Assembly: GCA_024699855.1 (NCBI GenBank)
Contig: JAMPIQ010000002.1
Span: forward strand, 6,448,001 to 6,512,000
Source of the DNA: Aphelenchoides besseyi
Taxonomy: Eukaryota; Nematoda; Chromadorea; Rhabditida; Aphelenchoididae
Reading direction: 5' to 3'
Length of the DNA: 64,000 bases
Below, one piece after another: positions 1 to 13,381 of this stretch (position 1 is its first letter; the number at the start of each line of letters is the position of its first letter). The position numbers were made by a program, and so were the translations under genes. The notes under the pieces were generated by a model, which did not search any database, had not been told where the DNA came from, and saw only the letters and a list, made by a program, of their open reading frames with translations.

Positions 1-1068
1 GACGCATTGAGGAAAGAATGCCACTGACTGGACACAGCGGTCGAAGTTATTGTTCTTGTATACCATTCTATCAAGGAGAAGAATGCCGAGATATGTTGTG
101 TTTGAATGGTGGGCGTGAAGATAATGGCCGTTGCATTTGTCCACCACAGTTTCTGGGTTTTCACTGTGAAATTAATACAAACCATACGGGAAGTGGATCT
201 CGATTTCAACGATTTGGTGATCAGGTTGGTTCATAGTGAAAAATACGATAAAACTGTTTTTAGGGAAGTGAAATGTTCACACGCGATGTTTCGGGCAGCA
301 TCTTTAGTTTGATTCTAATTTGTGTTTTGGTTTGTGTTTGACTCATGATATAGAGATCACTATTGTTTTAGGTGTTGTCCGTTTACTTGCTTTTAAAACA
401 TCGCATGCAAACAAGATATCTCAATAGACGACCAGATCTACTGGGAGCTTGTAACTTCCCAGTTCCTGCTTCGGTCGTAAACGCCAGCGGTCCAGGAAAT
501 TGTTTAACTTCGGCACGTCGAAGCGACTTGCTGTCTCCAGATGATCCTCGTTTGTATTCGTTCAGACCAGTAAACGCTCACGATCACGGTCCTCCGCCTT
601 ATTTTCAGCATCGAGGTCGTAGAGGACGAGATGTTTTGCCGCCACTTCCTCCATCGTATGACGATGCCATAAAATTGCCACCATTAAGGTAGGGAATAAC
701 AAGTGTGTTAAAATTAAAGCAATAACTTCAGAAACAACGTTCATTTGGATCAAAATGCGGAATCCGATGAACGAACTGATCTTTCCAGTAGAAATGTACG
801 AGCTGAGTCTACACCGACTGTCAGCTCCCAGAACTCGTCGCAAAATGTGGTCATAGAGAACGTTTCGACATCGTCTCCTACTGGCGGAGAAGCAATCGTG
901 GCCACAGTTCGCGGTACAGAAATGGTGCGATCTTGTACGCCCGCTTCTACGGCTGTTTCGGCCAGGAATTCAGACGCTGGCAGTGTGACGGCCGATGAAC
1001 AAGCCGAAACCGAGTCGATTGCATCCACAGGTTCCAGTGGTTCCACGACCTCTAAGAATGAAAATTAG
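1..1068 (+). CDS. EGF-repeat single-pass membrane protein with PPxY tail (5' partial)
   Basis: Exons 1-224 (open at the window edge), 264-335, 372-688 and 732-1068 join in phase into 315 visible residues. Residues 1-65 hold the end of one EGF-like repeat and a second one (CLNGG...CICPPQFLGFHCE). A hydrophobic stretch (IFSLILICVLVCVLSVYLLL, about residues 86-107) is split between exons 2 and 3 and is followed by KHR, so the protein is a type I membrane protein. The cytoplasmic tail carries two PPxY motifs, PPPY (about 172-175) and PPSY (about 191-194), the docking sites for WW domains of Nedd4-type ubiquitin ligases, then a Ser/Thr-rich end. An AATAAA follows the stop by 2 bp. The family is not recognised; adhesion or receptor function is inference. 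Confidence 0.75.
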
Positions 1069-1070
1069 AG

Positions 1071-1076
1071 AATAAA
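1071..1076 (+). terminator. polyadenylation signal AATAAA of the EGF protein gene
   Basis: AATAAA lies 2 bp after the stop codon at 1066-1068, a very short 3' UTR but within the spacing seen for other genes here. Confidence 0.6.
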
Positions 1077-4000
1077 TTCGTTGATTCCTATTCCCGGTTA
1101 AATTTTATTGTCATTTTGTTGCATTTTCGCTATTCAATTGTTTATGATCGTATTGGAATGTCATTTAAACAAAATGTTGTTTTAGTCGAATCATTTCTTT
1201 TTGTTAGAATTTCGTTGAGATTTTGCGATTTTCCTTGCGAATGATTTGGACAAATTCAAACGTTTACTCGCTCAATTCCCGGTCTCGTTTTGTCTTTTAA
1301 CCACGAAACATTGCCCTTTACTTGCTCTCTCTCGTGTCCTATGCCAACCAAAATGCCGACTTGTACAATAGAACCTTCAACGAAATGTGTGTTTGATCTT
1401 GTTCTCTACGCGGTGATTAGCTCGAGTAAAAATCACAGTCAATGTGATTATATTGAGCAATATAAATTTATTACTTTTGTACATCTATCAGTTAGAATAA
1501 TGAAGAAAGATCTTTTGCTGTTCGTTGGCATCAATGATGAATGAAACCCTTGACTTTAATGGTAACTTCAACTCAGCGATTATTCGACTTCGAAGCTCAA
1601 AAAACGAACAATAATTTATGTTCTCGCCAAAACGCTTGTCAATGAAATCGAGATATTGCAACCCACCGAAAGCATACGCGTTCGGTATGTTTGCGTGTGT
1701 TAAAGTTGCATTTAGCAATCGTTGCTGTTTCCATAAAAACCAGCTGCTTGCTCAATGAACGTGTTATGTTCGAAGGTGGTGGAGTGTTAAAGCACGAACG
1801 TCGACTGCATTTCCATGTGGGTGGTCTGTTAATTGAAATAATTCGTAATAGTTAAGAGTTTAACAGTCGTTTATTGACATGTAACTGCTACCCTCTTTAC
1901 ACTTAGCAAAGAAATGTTCTTGATTCAACGAGTGATTTTGCTACTGACAAGCGCAGTTTCTCAGGCTTCGTCACCACTGAACTCATCTGCGAAACTGCCT
2001 TCTCATACGTTCAGTTCTGAGCTGAAAGTTTTCTGAATAATTTCAAACAATGCGATTCATTCTTCTCGCGTGTTACTGACTTTCAATAACATACCAATGA
2101 TTTCTAGATTGGCTTTTAATTCTCAGCTTCAAGTGTCGTTTTGTGTTTTGCGATTAAATCAACGTTAACGTTCGGAAAAGCGTCAATTTCAACTCAAACG
2201 GTTGTATATGTTCTGAAGTTCTTATTACGCTCAAGTTGTTTCAAAGAGCTTTTTCATTTTAATGCGTGGGTTTACTTAACAAAACACCGACGTATATTCG
2301 CATTCAATTGGCTTTTGACTTGTTACGTCGATGAAATTGTCGTTTTGTTGTACGTGTCTACGTATTCCATTGAATTAAGCCAAATGAGTTAAGACGCAGA
2401 TGGATATTAGACAATCGCTTATGGTGCTCAACTGTTGGGCCTTCAAATTTAAATGCTCTGTTCTATGAGCCCCGACGAACACAATAATGTCAATTAGCGA
2501 ACCGGAGATTTGAGTTTGTGATGTAATGATTAGAGGCAATCAAACGGCTTATTAGTTGCTGTGGATTGTTGAGTTTGTGAGCAGTTACAACGAAATGGAC
2601 GGTCCGCCTACTCTTCACGAAGTAGTGCAAAAATTCTGAACCTAATGCAACGAACATGTTCAGGTTTGAATTGGAGTCTGATTGGTTAAGCGTCTCAATT
2701 GTAACTTCACTATAAAATGGTTTGTTGGTCGTAAACCACATTCAAATCGGTTGGCAATCCGAATCCGGTTCCCAACAATTTTTCTCGTTCGCATCAAAAA
2801 ATTCGAATTCCCGTCTGTCGGAGTCCGATTCGCTTTCGGTTCTCTCGACGCTAATTCCGCCAATCGTTCAACTTTACACTTTGGCCACGAAGTTGGCGGC
2901 TTGGATTTGTTCTCGTTTAACCTCAAACCACTTTTTGTTGCAAGGTAGCTGTTTATAGACGCTCTCAGAACGCGTAGAGTTGGTCTATTCTTCCACCGAA
3001 CATTGAACTTCATTCGACGATTAGGCAGAGAAGACCCTTTTGAAACGAGATTCAAAACGTTCGTCATTGATCTTTTCGTTTATTTCCAACTTTTGTTACG
3101 TAAATTTTCCTGCACGTTGGCCACACATGCTCCTAATCGCAATCACTGTGTAGGCGCATAGGCAGTCGGCTGAACAAGTCGATTTGCCCTTTTGTACGCT
3201 AAACGGTCTTTGCTCCGGCTGCCATTTGCGACAAAGTTCATGGCCACGTTTCGACAAACTCGAAATTTGCTGCGGGCGTTTTGTTTTCATTTGGCCAACC
3301 GCGATCAATTTCGCTCTCAATTACGCTCTTCGGCAAAACCCCGATCAAAGTCATTTATTTTTTGGGTCATTTATAAACTCACGAAGCGGACAATTCGAAA
3401 ATACGATTAATATTCCGGATGCATGTTTCTTGTTTGCAACTTCTACATCACTTCTTATACCAATTTAGACTCTTTCGTGATCCTTGGTCTGCTTCCTTTT
3501 CTGAGAAACTCACGATTCGCATATCAATCTGAAAATGTCAGATGAAGTGCTACCGTCTATTGATGTTATCTGTGATTGCAAAATTCGATTCTTGAACGTT
3601 TGCCAATCCGAACGCCTACACTTCTTGTTCGTGCATTAAATTTGTTTTTACATTAAAATCGTGCAAATGGTCCACTTCATTTCCGACTGCATGTTATCAA
3701 CCGGATGGGTTGTTGGACTTCAAACGTCACGCTCGTTGGCAATCGGAAGCTCTGAACTTACGTTTAACACGCGATATAAACTCGAAGTTTCAAGATTCAG
3801 ACGAAAGTGCTACAAATATAAGAAGGAGTTCATTAGCATTGACTTCACAGTATTTTCCCTATAACTCACATCGTTTATGGTTATGAGTCATTCACGCGTG
3901 CGAAGTTCCTCGTGGCCAGACGATCAAAATGTTTTGCAGGACGCACATTTTTTATACACAATAAGTGTCAAACAGCAGCTAAATCCCTCATTGAGAGCGC

Positions 4001-6189
4001 AATTCAATGTGATTTAATAGGTTGTTTCCAGTCAGACGTTTTTGTTGTTTTAAGCGACGAACATCTGCGAGTTGGTTCTTGTCACAAATTCCCACGCCAT
4101 CGATTCTCCAAAGGCCAATGCGCAACGATCCGAAAATTCTGAACGGCAAATTTGTTTGGCGCCACAAATCCGCTCACATTCCAACACACTTGGCGCCGTG
4201 CAAATAATTTCGGGAGTCAAATTGCTTTTACTGTATGTCCGACAATCGAATTGACTACCCACTAGGAACTGGTTTGATTTCTGCTCGAATTTGCCTCCCA
4301 CAAATGTGTTTAATTGAAGCTAAACAATCGAGTGCTTATGAGCAGATGGCCTTTTTGTTCTCACCGTTTGACGATCTCGTTCAATCGAAAAGGTTGAAAA
4401 GTGCACATCATTTGTTCTTTTCCAGGTTCTTAACATTTCCAACAAAATGTCTTTGCAGAAATCGTATTAGTTGCGCTTATGCGATCGACGATCTCATCGT
4501 TTTACTGTAGAACTTGGAGAACACTTGTTCAATGCAAACAAAAAACAACTGCCGTTCGAGTTTGTTTGTGTCAAATTGACAACCATGACGTGATCCGAGT
4601 TCCGGGCTCTTCAACTTTGTCGGCAAATCTCAAAGGCGATTTGAAATCCGATCATTTTCCCGCACGTGTCAACGCGGTGGTCTTCTGAAACCGCAATCGA
4701 CCTCTTCGCTCGACATAATGTCAGGAAGCAATAGCCGTCACTCAGAACCCCACTTGTCACATTCCTGACGTTCCATCGAAAGAATCGGACTTTGGATTCG
4801 AAGTTTGAGCTTCGATGTTTACGTGAAATGCGAGACCGTAACCTTCGACTGGTTGAATCCCGGCACGAATCAATGCACATCATAGTCGTCCGTATGATCA
4901 GATTCGCAGCTTTTATGTTGCCGCCAATTTCAGTTTCGAATTTCATGTCGTCGTCTCGACACTCAAAACCCTCGACCGTTGATTGTCATCTCCGGTTTGT
5001 ACGATCAATGTCGTTTAGTTAGCTAAGCGAATCGTATAAAATCGAATGGGAATACACGAAAACTGGTGGTTCTGTTTCTCAAGCCAATTGAATTGGATAC
5101 TCGATTGTCTTTTGTGTAAACGAGTCCACGAACTGCGATCTACAGTCACTGATTGTTTTGGACGAGTAGCGTGCTTGTTTTGTTATGAAGCTGTTCACCC
5201 ACGCCTTTGAGTTCAAACAAGTTGGTTGGATGGGACGGTGCCGTTTCCGTGTTCCTTTGGGGACAATAAATTCACAGTCTTTGCCGTTGATTTCTCAGTC
5301 TCGCAAATCGCTGCGTATTTCCGTATAAAAACGACCGCTCCTTGTGTTCCCGCTTTTCGGCATTTTGCCTTTGGATTCGTGAACGTTCTGTCAGAGCATA
5401 AAAGTCAAGTTGTTTATTTTGCTTCAATACGACAAATGTATAAATCATTTTCTGGCTGTTCAACCGCAAAGCCGATGTGTTCAGCTGTTCGAATTGATTC
5501 CCGAGTTTTAAAGATTGAAGTGTCAACTGCAACAAAGCGGTTCGATGAAGAGATCAAACGTTTAAAGTCCCGCCTTTAAGATCATGAAAAGTTTGACGAG
5601 CTTGTACCTCCAAACTTCCGTGTCGAACGTTAATGACTGTGCTTTACGACCTCTCGTACCGTCGGCAATTCCCCACAGCGAAATGACCGTTCCGGTGTTT
5701 CTTTACGTCTTCGCAACATTCTCGATACGAAACCTTTGAACTTGAATATCAACCTCGTTTCTACTCTCAAGCGTGCAATGCGTGTTCTGATTCGCGAAGT
5801 TTGGTTGTTCACGTAGTTCTTTCAGACGATTTTTGCCATTTCGACTCTCAACGACAACGTCCGATTTTAAACGATCGTTCTCTTCTTTTCGTGTCGACCT
5901 CCGAACGATTCAAACGGCACATAAATCAAAAAACCGCTCTAATTATTGATCGTCTTTTTATCGCATTGTAAAAAAGTGGTGAGTTTTTGTTTGCGGTTAT
6001 TAATTGAACGATTGTTCTTGTGAAGATCGTCGAAGACCGCAACATTTGCGAGAACTCGTTGAGAAATCCACAATAGTGAAGAAGGTATTTCAGGACCAAC
6101 TCACATGCACAACAACACGGCAATCAACGTTCTCGAGCTCATCGCTATTTTTCATTTCTGTTTCTTTGGTCGCCAATGAACCGCTGGAA
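1077..6189. other. gene-poor stretch, about 5.1 kb
   Basis: Only short open frames that overlap each other on both strands, with no family similarity, no chain of phase-compatible exons and no repeat that I can see. It may hold the promoter, 5' UTR exons or enhancers of the BMP gene that starts near 6190. In 6004-6189 the BMP reading frame stays open upstream of its first ATG. Confidence 0.5.
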
Positions 6190-7567
6190 ATGCCCAATCG
6201 GTGGTCGCTGTCCCGTTTTTCTCATCACGACTATCAATTGTCGTTCTTTCTCATTTCACTTGAACGTTATTCTTTTCTTCTTACGAACGCTCTAACCATC
6301 GTGTTTACCATTTTACTATCCGAACTCACGGGTTGGAGAAGGCGACTGCGAGTTCTTCTATTCATCTTCCTATTACTCTTTGTCATCCAACCGACTTCTA
6401 TGTTCGCTGCTGCATCGAATAACGTAGCTGCAAAGTTCGGAGACGAAGAGCGACGACTTCTTCGTCAACTTTTTCTGCGTCGTTTCGGTTTAGATCAATT
6501 GGTCGAAAGTCAACCGGCAAAAAGACTGGATACCGAAGAAGTGAGTTCGAATTGTTTTTTACGTTGGATATGTACACAAACAAGTTTTATTCGTGTGCTT
6601 TAGATACCCGATTATATCTGGCAGTTATACGAAGACGCTCAGGATGATGATGAGCATCACACGGTTCGACATTATTTTCCTGCAGCAAACGGCAAACATC
6701 TTGTACGTTTTGATTTGCATGCAACAAATCGCCAACCGATTAACGAACATGTCTCTTATGCCAATCTTCGAGTTCGCTTACCACCACAGATTGCTAGCGG
6801 TGAATCTCAAGGCCGAGTTGTAGTATACGATTGTCTGGGTCGTCTGCTGGACGAACAGCACGTGCCATTAATGTTCACGCGAAACAACTGGGTCGATTTA
6901 GACGTTACATCTGCACTACAGTCGCGGAGCATAAATCAAAACAATGAAAACGTAAGTCAATTTGTAATAAAGGATTAAGGTCCATTTTTTGTATTCTAGA
7001 TCGAACTCACTTTAAAGTATATAGCCGATAATATCACTAACGATTTGACTGATGAAATAACGAAGTCAACTGCGTTGGTTGTTTATGTCAGTGATGTTGA
7101 AAGAAGGTCGCAACGTTCAAAACGAAATGTTGCTGTCGGAAACAGTAGAACGACTCGAAAACATCGAAAACACCGCAAACATCATAACACACTCGGTCCA
7201 CACGATGGAGCTCAATGTCGACGTACCAAATTGTATGTTGACTTTGCGGAACTAAATTGGCATGATTGGATTATGGCGCCCGGTAAACAAAGTAGAAAAT
7301 ATGAAGTGTAAGCCAATTATTGCAGCCGGATATGATGCCTATCAGTGCCAAGGACAATGCATTCATCCGATGCCAAGCAACTTGAATACGACCAATCATG
7401 CAATTATCCAATCTCTTATTCACTCAATTGATCCTTCCGCCGTTCCACCGCCGAGTTGTGTTCCAACCGAAACTTCGGCGATTTCGATTCTTTATCGAGA
7501 CATCAACAACACTGTGGTCGTGAAAACATACGCCGATATGAGAGTGGATGCATGTGGTTGCCATTAG
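6190..7567 (+). CDS. dbl-1: BMP/TGF-beta family ligand, DBL-1 type, lacking the inter-chain Cys
   Basis: Secreted signalling ligand for the small/male-tail (Sma/Mab, BMP) pathway. Exons 6190-6540, 6604-6951, 7000-7282 and 7326-7567 give 407 residues. Hydrophobic signal core at about 54-66, preceded by an unusually long N-terminal leader with another hydrophobic patch; the first in-frame ATG was taken as start but a 5' exon is possible. Prodomain begins IPDYIWQLYED. A furin-type RSKR site (272-275) precedes a His/Lys/Arg-rich spacer and the cystine-knot domain: CRRTKLYVDF, NWHDWIMAP, YDAYQCQGQC, HAIIQSL, YADMRVDACGCH. Six of the seven canonical cysteines are present; the fourth, normally the first of the CC pair, is Ser371 (codon AGT, 7454-7456). 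Identity as DBL-1 orthologue is strong from the YADMRVD and VPTETS blocks. Confidence 0.92.
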
Positions 7568-10500
7568 GTTCAATGAACATCTCTAGCTTGTTGCGACGTT
7601 CGTATTTCGGGAAAATAGCGAACGTTTTGATAGTAAAACAAAATGGTAAGCTTGTGATACTCGAATCAAACACCTTTTTTCGTTCAGAACTTTGATTGTT
7701 CCGGGCAAGCGGTTCACGATGGTTAACGGTATTAGTCATCTCTGATCCACTGGCAAAACGATTCGACACGCGAATACCATTCTATTCGCACGTTATTTCC
7801 CCGCGGACGATTCCATGCGTTAGCATGGAAGTTGAGTGCCGTTCAACTTCACGGTGAATTCTTTTGCTTTTAATCTTCATCTCAAATTCTCACTAACGGG
7901 TGATCTGACTTTTCGTTTTGTATTCCGCTCATTTGACTGCGTACAAATCCAACAAAAACCGTCGAGGTATTTCGTTTGTTCTCAATTTTGCAATCAGGTT
8001 AACTTTCGTATTGTGCTCTTTTCGTAATCCCCCTCGATACATTCCAACCTTTTCTTAACGGACCCTGCATTTTCTGTTACGATCTCTTGACTTGTTTTTG
8101 TCTGCAAATAATCCGAGAATAATTGTCCCCTTAACAAACGCCAAATTAGACTTTTGTATTCGGATATGAATCATAAGAACTTGGCAGTTGGTTTTGGATT
8201 ACACCCATAAGATTCTTCGCTTTTAATCTTTTGAGTTTTGTTTGTTTGCAAATCGGATGTCATTAGGCTGTTGTTGGTATCGAAGCAAATTACTTAGAAT
8301 AAATTATTCAGAACGGTGATTCGGCGATTGTGAATGAACGTCGAGTGTATTAGCGCACATAAACCGACCGTTTTGACTCATTAAATTAGAAAACAACTGT
8401 AAACGCCATCTACGGATTCAGAAGAAACAAAGAAGCAAATCGTTTCTGTCATCTGAAGAGATTCAATTCGGAAGCAATAGCCGTTTTCCCTTTGTTTTCA
8501 TCGGGACAAAGAGCAAAAAATTGAACGGAAATTAGCGTTCATTCATTCCGTTGCAAATACGGTACTTGCATGTTTTCTGCGCAAATGGTCTCGAACTCAG
8601 AAGCGGTTTTTACAACGATCACTAGCCAATCTCCACGTAGCTTCGAAGCTTATTTTTCCTCCTATCGCTAATCCGGAGGTCAGAAATCAACATGCCAAGT
8701 GATTAACTTGTTTAGATAACTGAGTGAAGGTGTTAGTTGCCGATTCGTTGACCTTTGATTGGCTTCCACCAAACGGAAACAATTAATCTGCACTAGAGAA
8801 CGCAATCGAGTGATTAGACCATCGTTATTTACCATCTCTGGAGAATACCGAAATAGTTGCGAGCAATTTGAAGCTTAATCATATAAACGTCTTAACGTAT
8901 TCCTCTGAGAATAGTCGACGATTATTATGTTCGTCACGAGTATTAGCAAAACAACACGCAACTTTTGGTGCTCTCAAGTATTCTATTCATTAGCCTTTTG
9001 ACTTCTGACCGCATTCATTTATAGACTTCGGAATTTAACATTCCGACTAAATTGGTTCATTCACGTGGAATATAAACCTTTCACGACGTGCTTGTGACGC
9101 AAATTTCTCAACATACGACTATCAAATTGTTTCTGTTATAGTGGATACCCTCGGGCAGTTCGACCGGAAAATCTGTCTCGAATTCATTTTTGCGTTAAGA
9201 GCTCTAAACTGCTCGCTGTGCACGAGTCCAAATTGGAGATGATTGGTGTTTACTTCGTGATGCAAACTGCTCGGTAAATTTGATTATGAAGGAGCTGTCA
9301 AATTGTTTTAATCTCCGGATTAAATTCAATTTCTTTAATTGAGGGTGGTATCATAAAGCCCTTAATACAATCACTCTAATGCTATTTGGAAGGTTGTGGA
9401 ACTGTTTGCGACGACCGTTTACTTGTTTTCCAAGTTAATGAGATTGATTTTTACTCTTTTCCGCGTGGACATTAAAAACCACAGGAGTGTTTGTGCTTTT
9501 GAAGTCACGATCGTTGTAGTTACGATCGCCGTAGTCCTAATTAGACAGTTGATTTCTTGTAATTTGAGGGAAAGACAATTTTTGGACGAATTTCCAAACG
9601 ACTATTCGTTTTATAGTCTTGAGTCGAATCTACAAAACGACATCATTTCTTCTAATCCCAAAATGAGTGCACAATTGTTCACATTGAAGCATTGACGGTT
9701 ACTGTACTTTTGCAAAGATCGTTGAGCGTGCGGAATTATTTAGTTCTTGTCATGCAAACAACCGTTGAAGAGAAGTGGTTCTTAATCTGCATTGATTCTG
9801 TGTTGGTCGGCTCGAATTTCAAAAAGAAAACAAGTTGAAATGAGTTGAGTATATGTTCCGGGAACGTGGCGAAGACAGGGGGCGGTATATTGCTTTGAAT
9901 TGTATAAACACACTGATTTCTATGGCTGTTGATTAGTGCTCTCGGAATTACCGTAAGAAACCCGGAGTAGATCATAACAAGTCAGAGCGATTACTCAGCT
10001 TTTTATTTTGAGTACCGAGTCCCCTAAAAAATGAGATTAGACAAGATTTCATTCGGACCTAATATTGATGTGTGGAACGGACAGTTTTTGTTGAGCTTGT
10101 AGATAATCGAAAAGGACATTGAAAGTCTGTGGATAAGAGGTTGTGTCCTCTTATCACTCCCACTTTTAACCGTGTTCTTTTGCAGTTCAAAATCTTCGTA
10201 TTAGCTCCGCCCTTCTAGTCAACCCGTCGAAAAGCATCAGTTTGGAATTGAGGACGCGAGGGCGTAGTAAAATTTGTTGTTTCTCGATGTCTACAATTCC
10301 ACGTGACTGTTTTCTCATATATCGTAACTTTTGCTTGTATTCGAAAGCACGAACTTGCCAGGTTCTTTGTGTTCTATCAGCCCGAGGGTATTTAACTTAA
10401 AAACCGAAGTTTGTTCATCAAATAGTTTGCTTGGCTCTTGGCCATTTGTTCGTAGACTGCTGTTTCAACACTCCGAAGTGTTTTATAGTTCTTTTGAAAT

Positions 10501-11404
10501 TGGGCGTAAATATCGGAAACTCATGGATTTTCAATTTTATTTTAAGACTAACCGGACACACGATAGTCATTTCGTTTACTCGTGTGGTTCGTGAACGACG
10601 TGTTCCTTTTTGTATGCGAAGATTTCAAACTTTTCGACTAATCGCGTTCTATCTTCCAACACATCTAACGAACATTAACGGCTGAGTTAAAATTGATTGA
10701 CGCTCTACGAGATTGATAAAACTAAAGACCATGTAAATGAAATGGAGTTCCATTTTGTTTACTTGACTTAACTTTTAACCAGTAACTTTTCTGACCACTA
10801 GTAATCTTTTGTCCTTTATCATTCTGTAGATTACTAAGTCTTCTTATCTCTTGGCTATTGGTCTTTGGCAAAAAGTCAATGAAATTGATCTTCGATTCCA
10901 TGGATTACCGTGTATTCATGTGTACTCCAATAGTTGAAAGCAATAATCCTCGTGGTAACCCTTTTTGAAACGGTTCTAGAACTCTAAAAGGACATCGAGC
11001 ATTGATGTTAATTATAAAAGTGTACTTTTTGACGTTATCTACGATTAAAAACTGCGTAGACTATTGCTGATAAGCGACAAAGATTACAGTAATACTTATC
11101 CTATCGTTCTTTTTGATAGACCACACTTCCTGTTGCATTTCCCATCTTCTATCGCCCACTTTATCGGTTTGGTATCCGAGAGTCTCTTCTTAATCTTCTC
11201 CAAATCAGAAGACATTCTTGGATTTTAATCATCGAAACTAATTTCTCAAACCTTGGAGTTTGTGTTTTTATTACTATTTTCGTTTCGCGAATTAATTTTC
11301 TCTAATTTCCGTTCGACTTCAATCAAACGAATCCGCGAAAATAACCAAGACGTGGATTGTAACTGCTTGTTTCCAGGTTTCTAACTGAACCATCAAAAGG
11401 TCCG
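7568..11404. other. gene-poor stretch, about 3.8 kb
   Basis: No convincing exon chain, RNA gene or repeat seen. Open frames are short, AT-rich, mostly begin with non-ATG codons and overlap in several frames. Confidence 0.45.
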
Positions 11405-11989
11405 ATGCATAAACTTTATCTGCTACTCGTTGTATTCTCTATTTTCCTCAATCTTGTCGCTTCAAATTTACTACGTAAGTTGGTCGGAAGGCGGAACAAA
11501 TGCGTAAAAAATTGTTATGACGGGAGGCTCTGAATGTCTACGATACTTGCGGATGGGGAATTGTTATTACATGGTTATTGATTCCGAATAAATTAAAGCT
11601 TCAAAATCTTTCATAACATTAATGATCTTCGTTTCAGTGTCATGCAGAGTAATCGAAAGTATCTGTCAAGAAGACAGATCATGTTTGGAAGAAATGCACC
11701 ATCGATTTCCACATTGTTTACCAGGTGAGATTTCTAATCACACATCAGAATATCTATGAGCACATCGATAATATCGAAGTTTAGAGTCAACAAAACGTGC
11801 ATGGGAGTTTGGAGCTGCAGACAAACGAGCACATGCGATGAGACCACTAGCGAAAATCCTATTGCACCTCGATCGAATCCCCAGGTTAGTAGTCTGTTGA
11901 TGCTCATTGTCAGTAACAATCAACGCTTTTAGTGGCAAATAACGCATGAAATATCAACTGTACTCTCATATACGTGTTTACATCTCTAG
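11405..11989 (+). CDS. small secreted Cys-rich protein, possibly GDNF-receptor-domain-like
   Basis: Tentative model: exons 11405-11474, 11638-11724, 11787-11884 and 11933-11989, phases compatible, 103 residues. MHKLYLLLVVFSIFLNLVAS is a clear signal peptide. Exon 2 encodes a C-x6-C-x5-C-x10-C module (CRVIESIC, CQEDRSC, ending HRFPHC), the cysteine spacing of the start of a GDNF-receptor (GFR-alpha/GAS1) domain; exon 3 adds C-x5-C-x5-C and a Pro/Ser/Thr tail. The exon 3 acceptor (..TTTAGAG) was chosen because only that frame is open and Cys-rich, and the last exon is weak. More exons downstream are possible. What is seen is signal peptide plus cysteines; receptor-type function is inference. 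Confidence 0.42.
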
Positions 11990-13381
11990 TAGTGCACTAA
12001 GAAGCGCAGATTCTCAACGAATTCAAACTCTCGATCTCACTTGTTCATCGGGCACATGAGCACTCAAGTCATGATTTGCTCTATAACTTCAATAAATTAT
12101 CTTCACGTTAAATTGATAGAAACTCAATCCTCAGCGAAATGGGATATTACTGACCATAAAATATCAATTGCCACCATAGCTATCAAATCCTTTGAAACGA
12201 AAGTTTTAATGGACACTTTTAAACTGATACTGTAAACATTGTTCTAGCTTGGGTTTTATCTAAACTCAACGACAGACAAAGAAGTTTCTCATTGTTTGAC
12301 ATATAAGAGATATGGTTTGAAGTTAATAAGTGGGCCGATTACGTGAAAACGGACATTTTGACTCGTTTAAAAAATTTACTTCCAAAACACTTTGTGATGG
12401 TGACAGTTAGTGGAATTTAGCGTAGACAGTTTAGTCGGCCGTGGATTGACTTCCACAAAATAAATTGGATTGCCGGTGTCATTGCCGGGCAATTAATCGT
12501 ACTACCGGATGTCCTCGCTGTACGAGAATACGTGTTTTGGAGGATGTTGTCGAGTTCACCGCTAAATATAAACATGATGACGAACTTCATTGCAATAACC
12601 TTTCAATGAGATTAAATCGAGTTCAATTTTTTGACATCAATGTTAAAACAATTGTCGTTACGATTCTTTCAGATTGTAAACCAACTCTGGGTAATTGCTT
12701 TTTACAAGTTTGTTAGGTGATTGAGATAAAACAAGGGCAATTGGAAAGTAGAAGACCTGAAAGGTTTTGGGAGCCGGATTACTTCCTGAACTTTCAATTC
12801 ACAGATTGCAGCTAATTGCCGCTCATTTAAACGGATATTGGAGCCCAAAATGGGTCCTTAATCTTTGCAATTCGCGTAATCAAAAACATTACTAATGAAA
12901 ACACGTGCTCTAATCGTTTTTTTTCAAAATACGACGTAATGTCTGCATCTCGTCTGAGAGTTTCTCTTAAAAGAATAATTGCAAAATGAGATGCAAAATA
13001 AATTCAATTTGAATCGCAGGGACCTTCATCGTGCACAACAGTTTGCAATAGAGAGCCATTTTTTGATGCTCGGATTGACATTTAACTGAATTTATGGTCA
13101 TTCTGTCAAGCAAACTTGTCCGTCTGAAGGTTAAAAGTTTGCATGTTGTTCAGTTGAGTGATAAGTCTTGACTTCTGCCATTTACTCCCTCACTTTCGAA
13201 GGTACTGTACTTCAAAGCCATTATTCGGAATTAAATTGCTCGGCATTTTATTGGGTTTGTTTTAGGCCGCATAAAACCAATAGAATGGCAAACATTAAAC
13301 ACGATGATTGGATTATACATCACTGCGTTGTTTAAATATCGTAGTCTTTTTTAAAGAAATTTTTACAAAGATTGTCAGTGA
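11990..13381. other. intergenic stretch, about 1.4 kb
   Basis: Contains a fairly long open + frame (about 11990-12235) and a short Cys-containing one (12465-12716), neither with a recognisable domain, a good start context or phase-compatible partner exons. Treated as non-coding. Confidence 0.4.

Noticed and set aside
2660..3067. 135-codon minus-strand frame in the first desert
   Set aside because: The same stretch is open on the plus strand in two frames, composition is low-complexity, and there is no splice or domain support.
4780..4810. GGATTCGAA resembling a tRNA B box on the minus strand
   Set aside because: No matching stems upstream; treated as chance.
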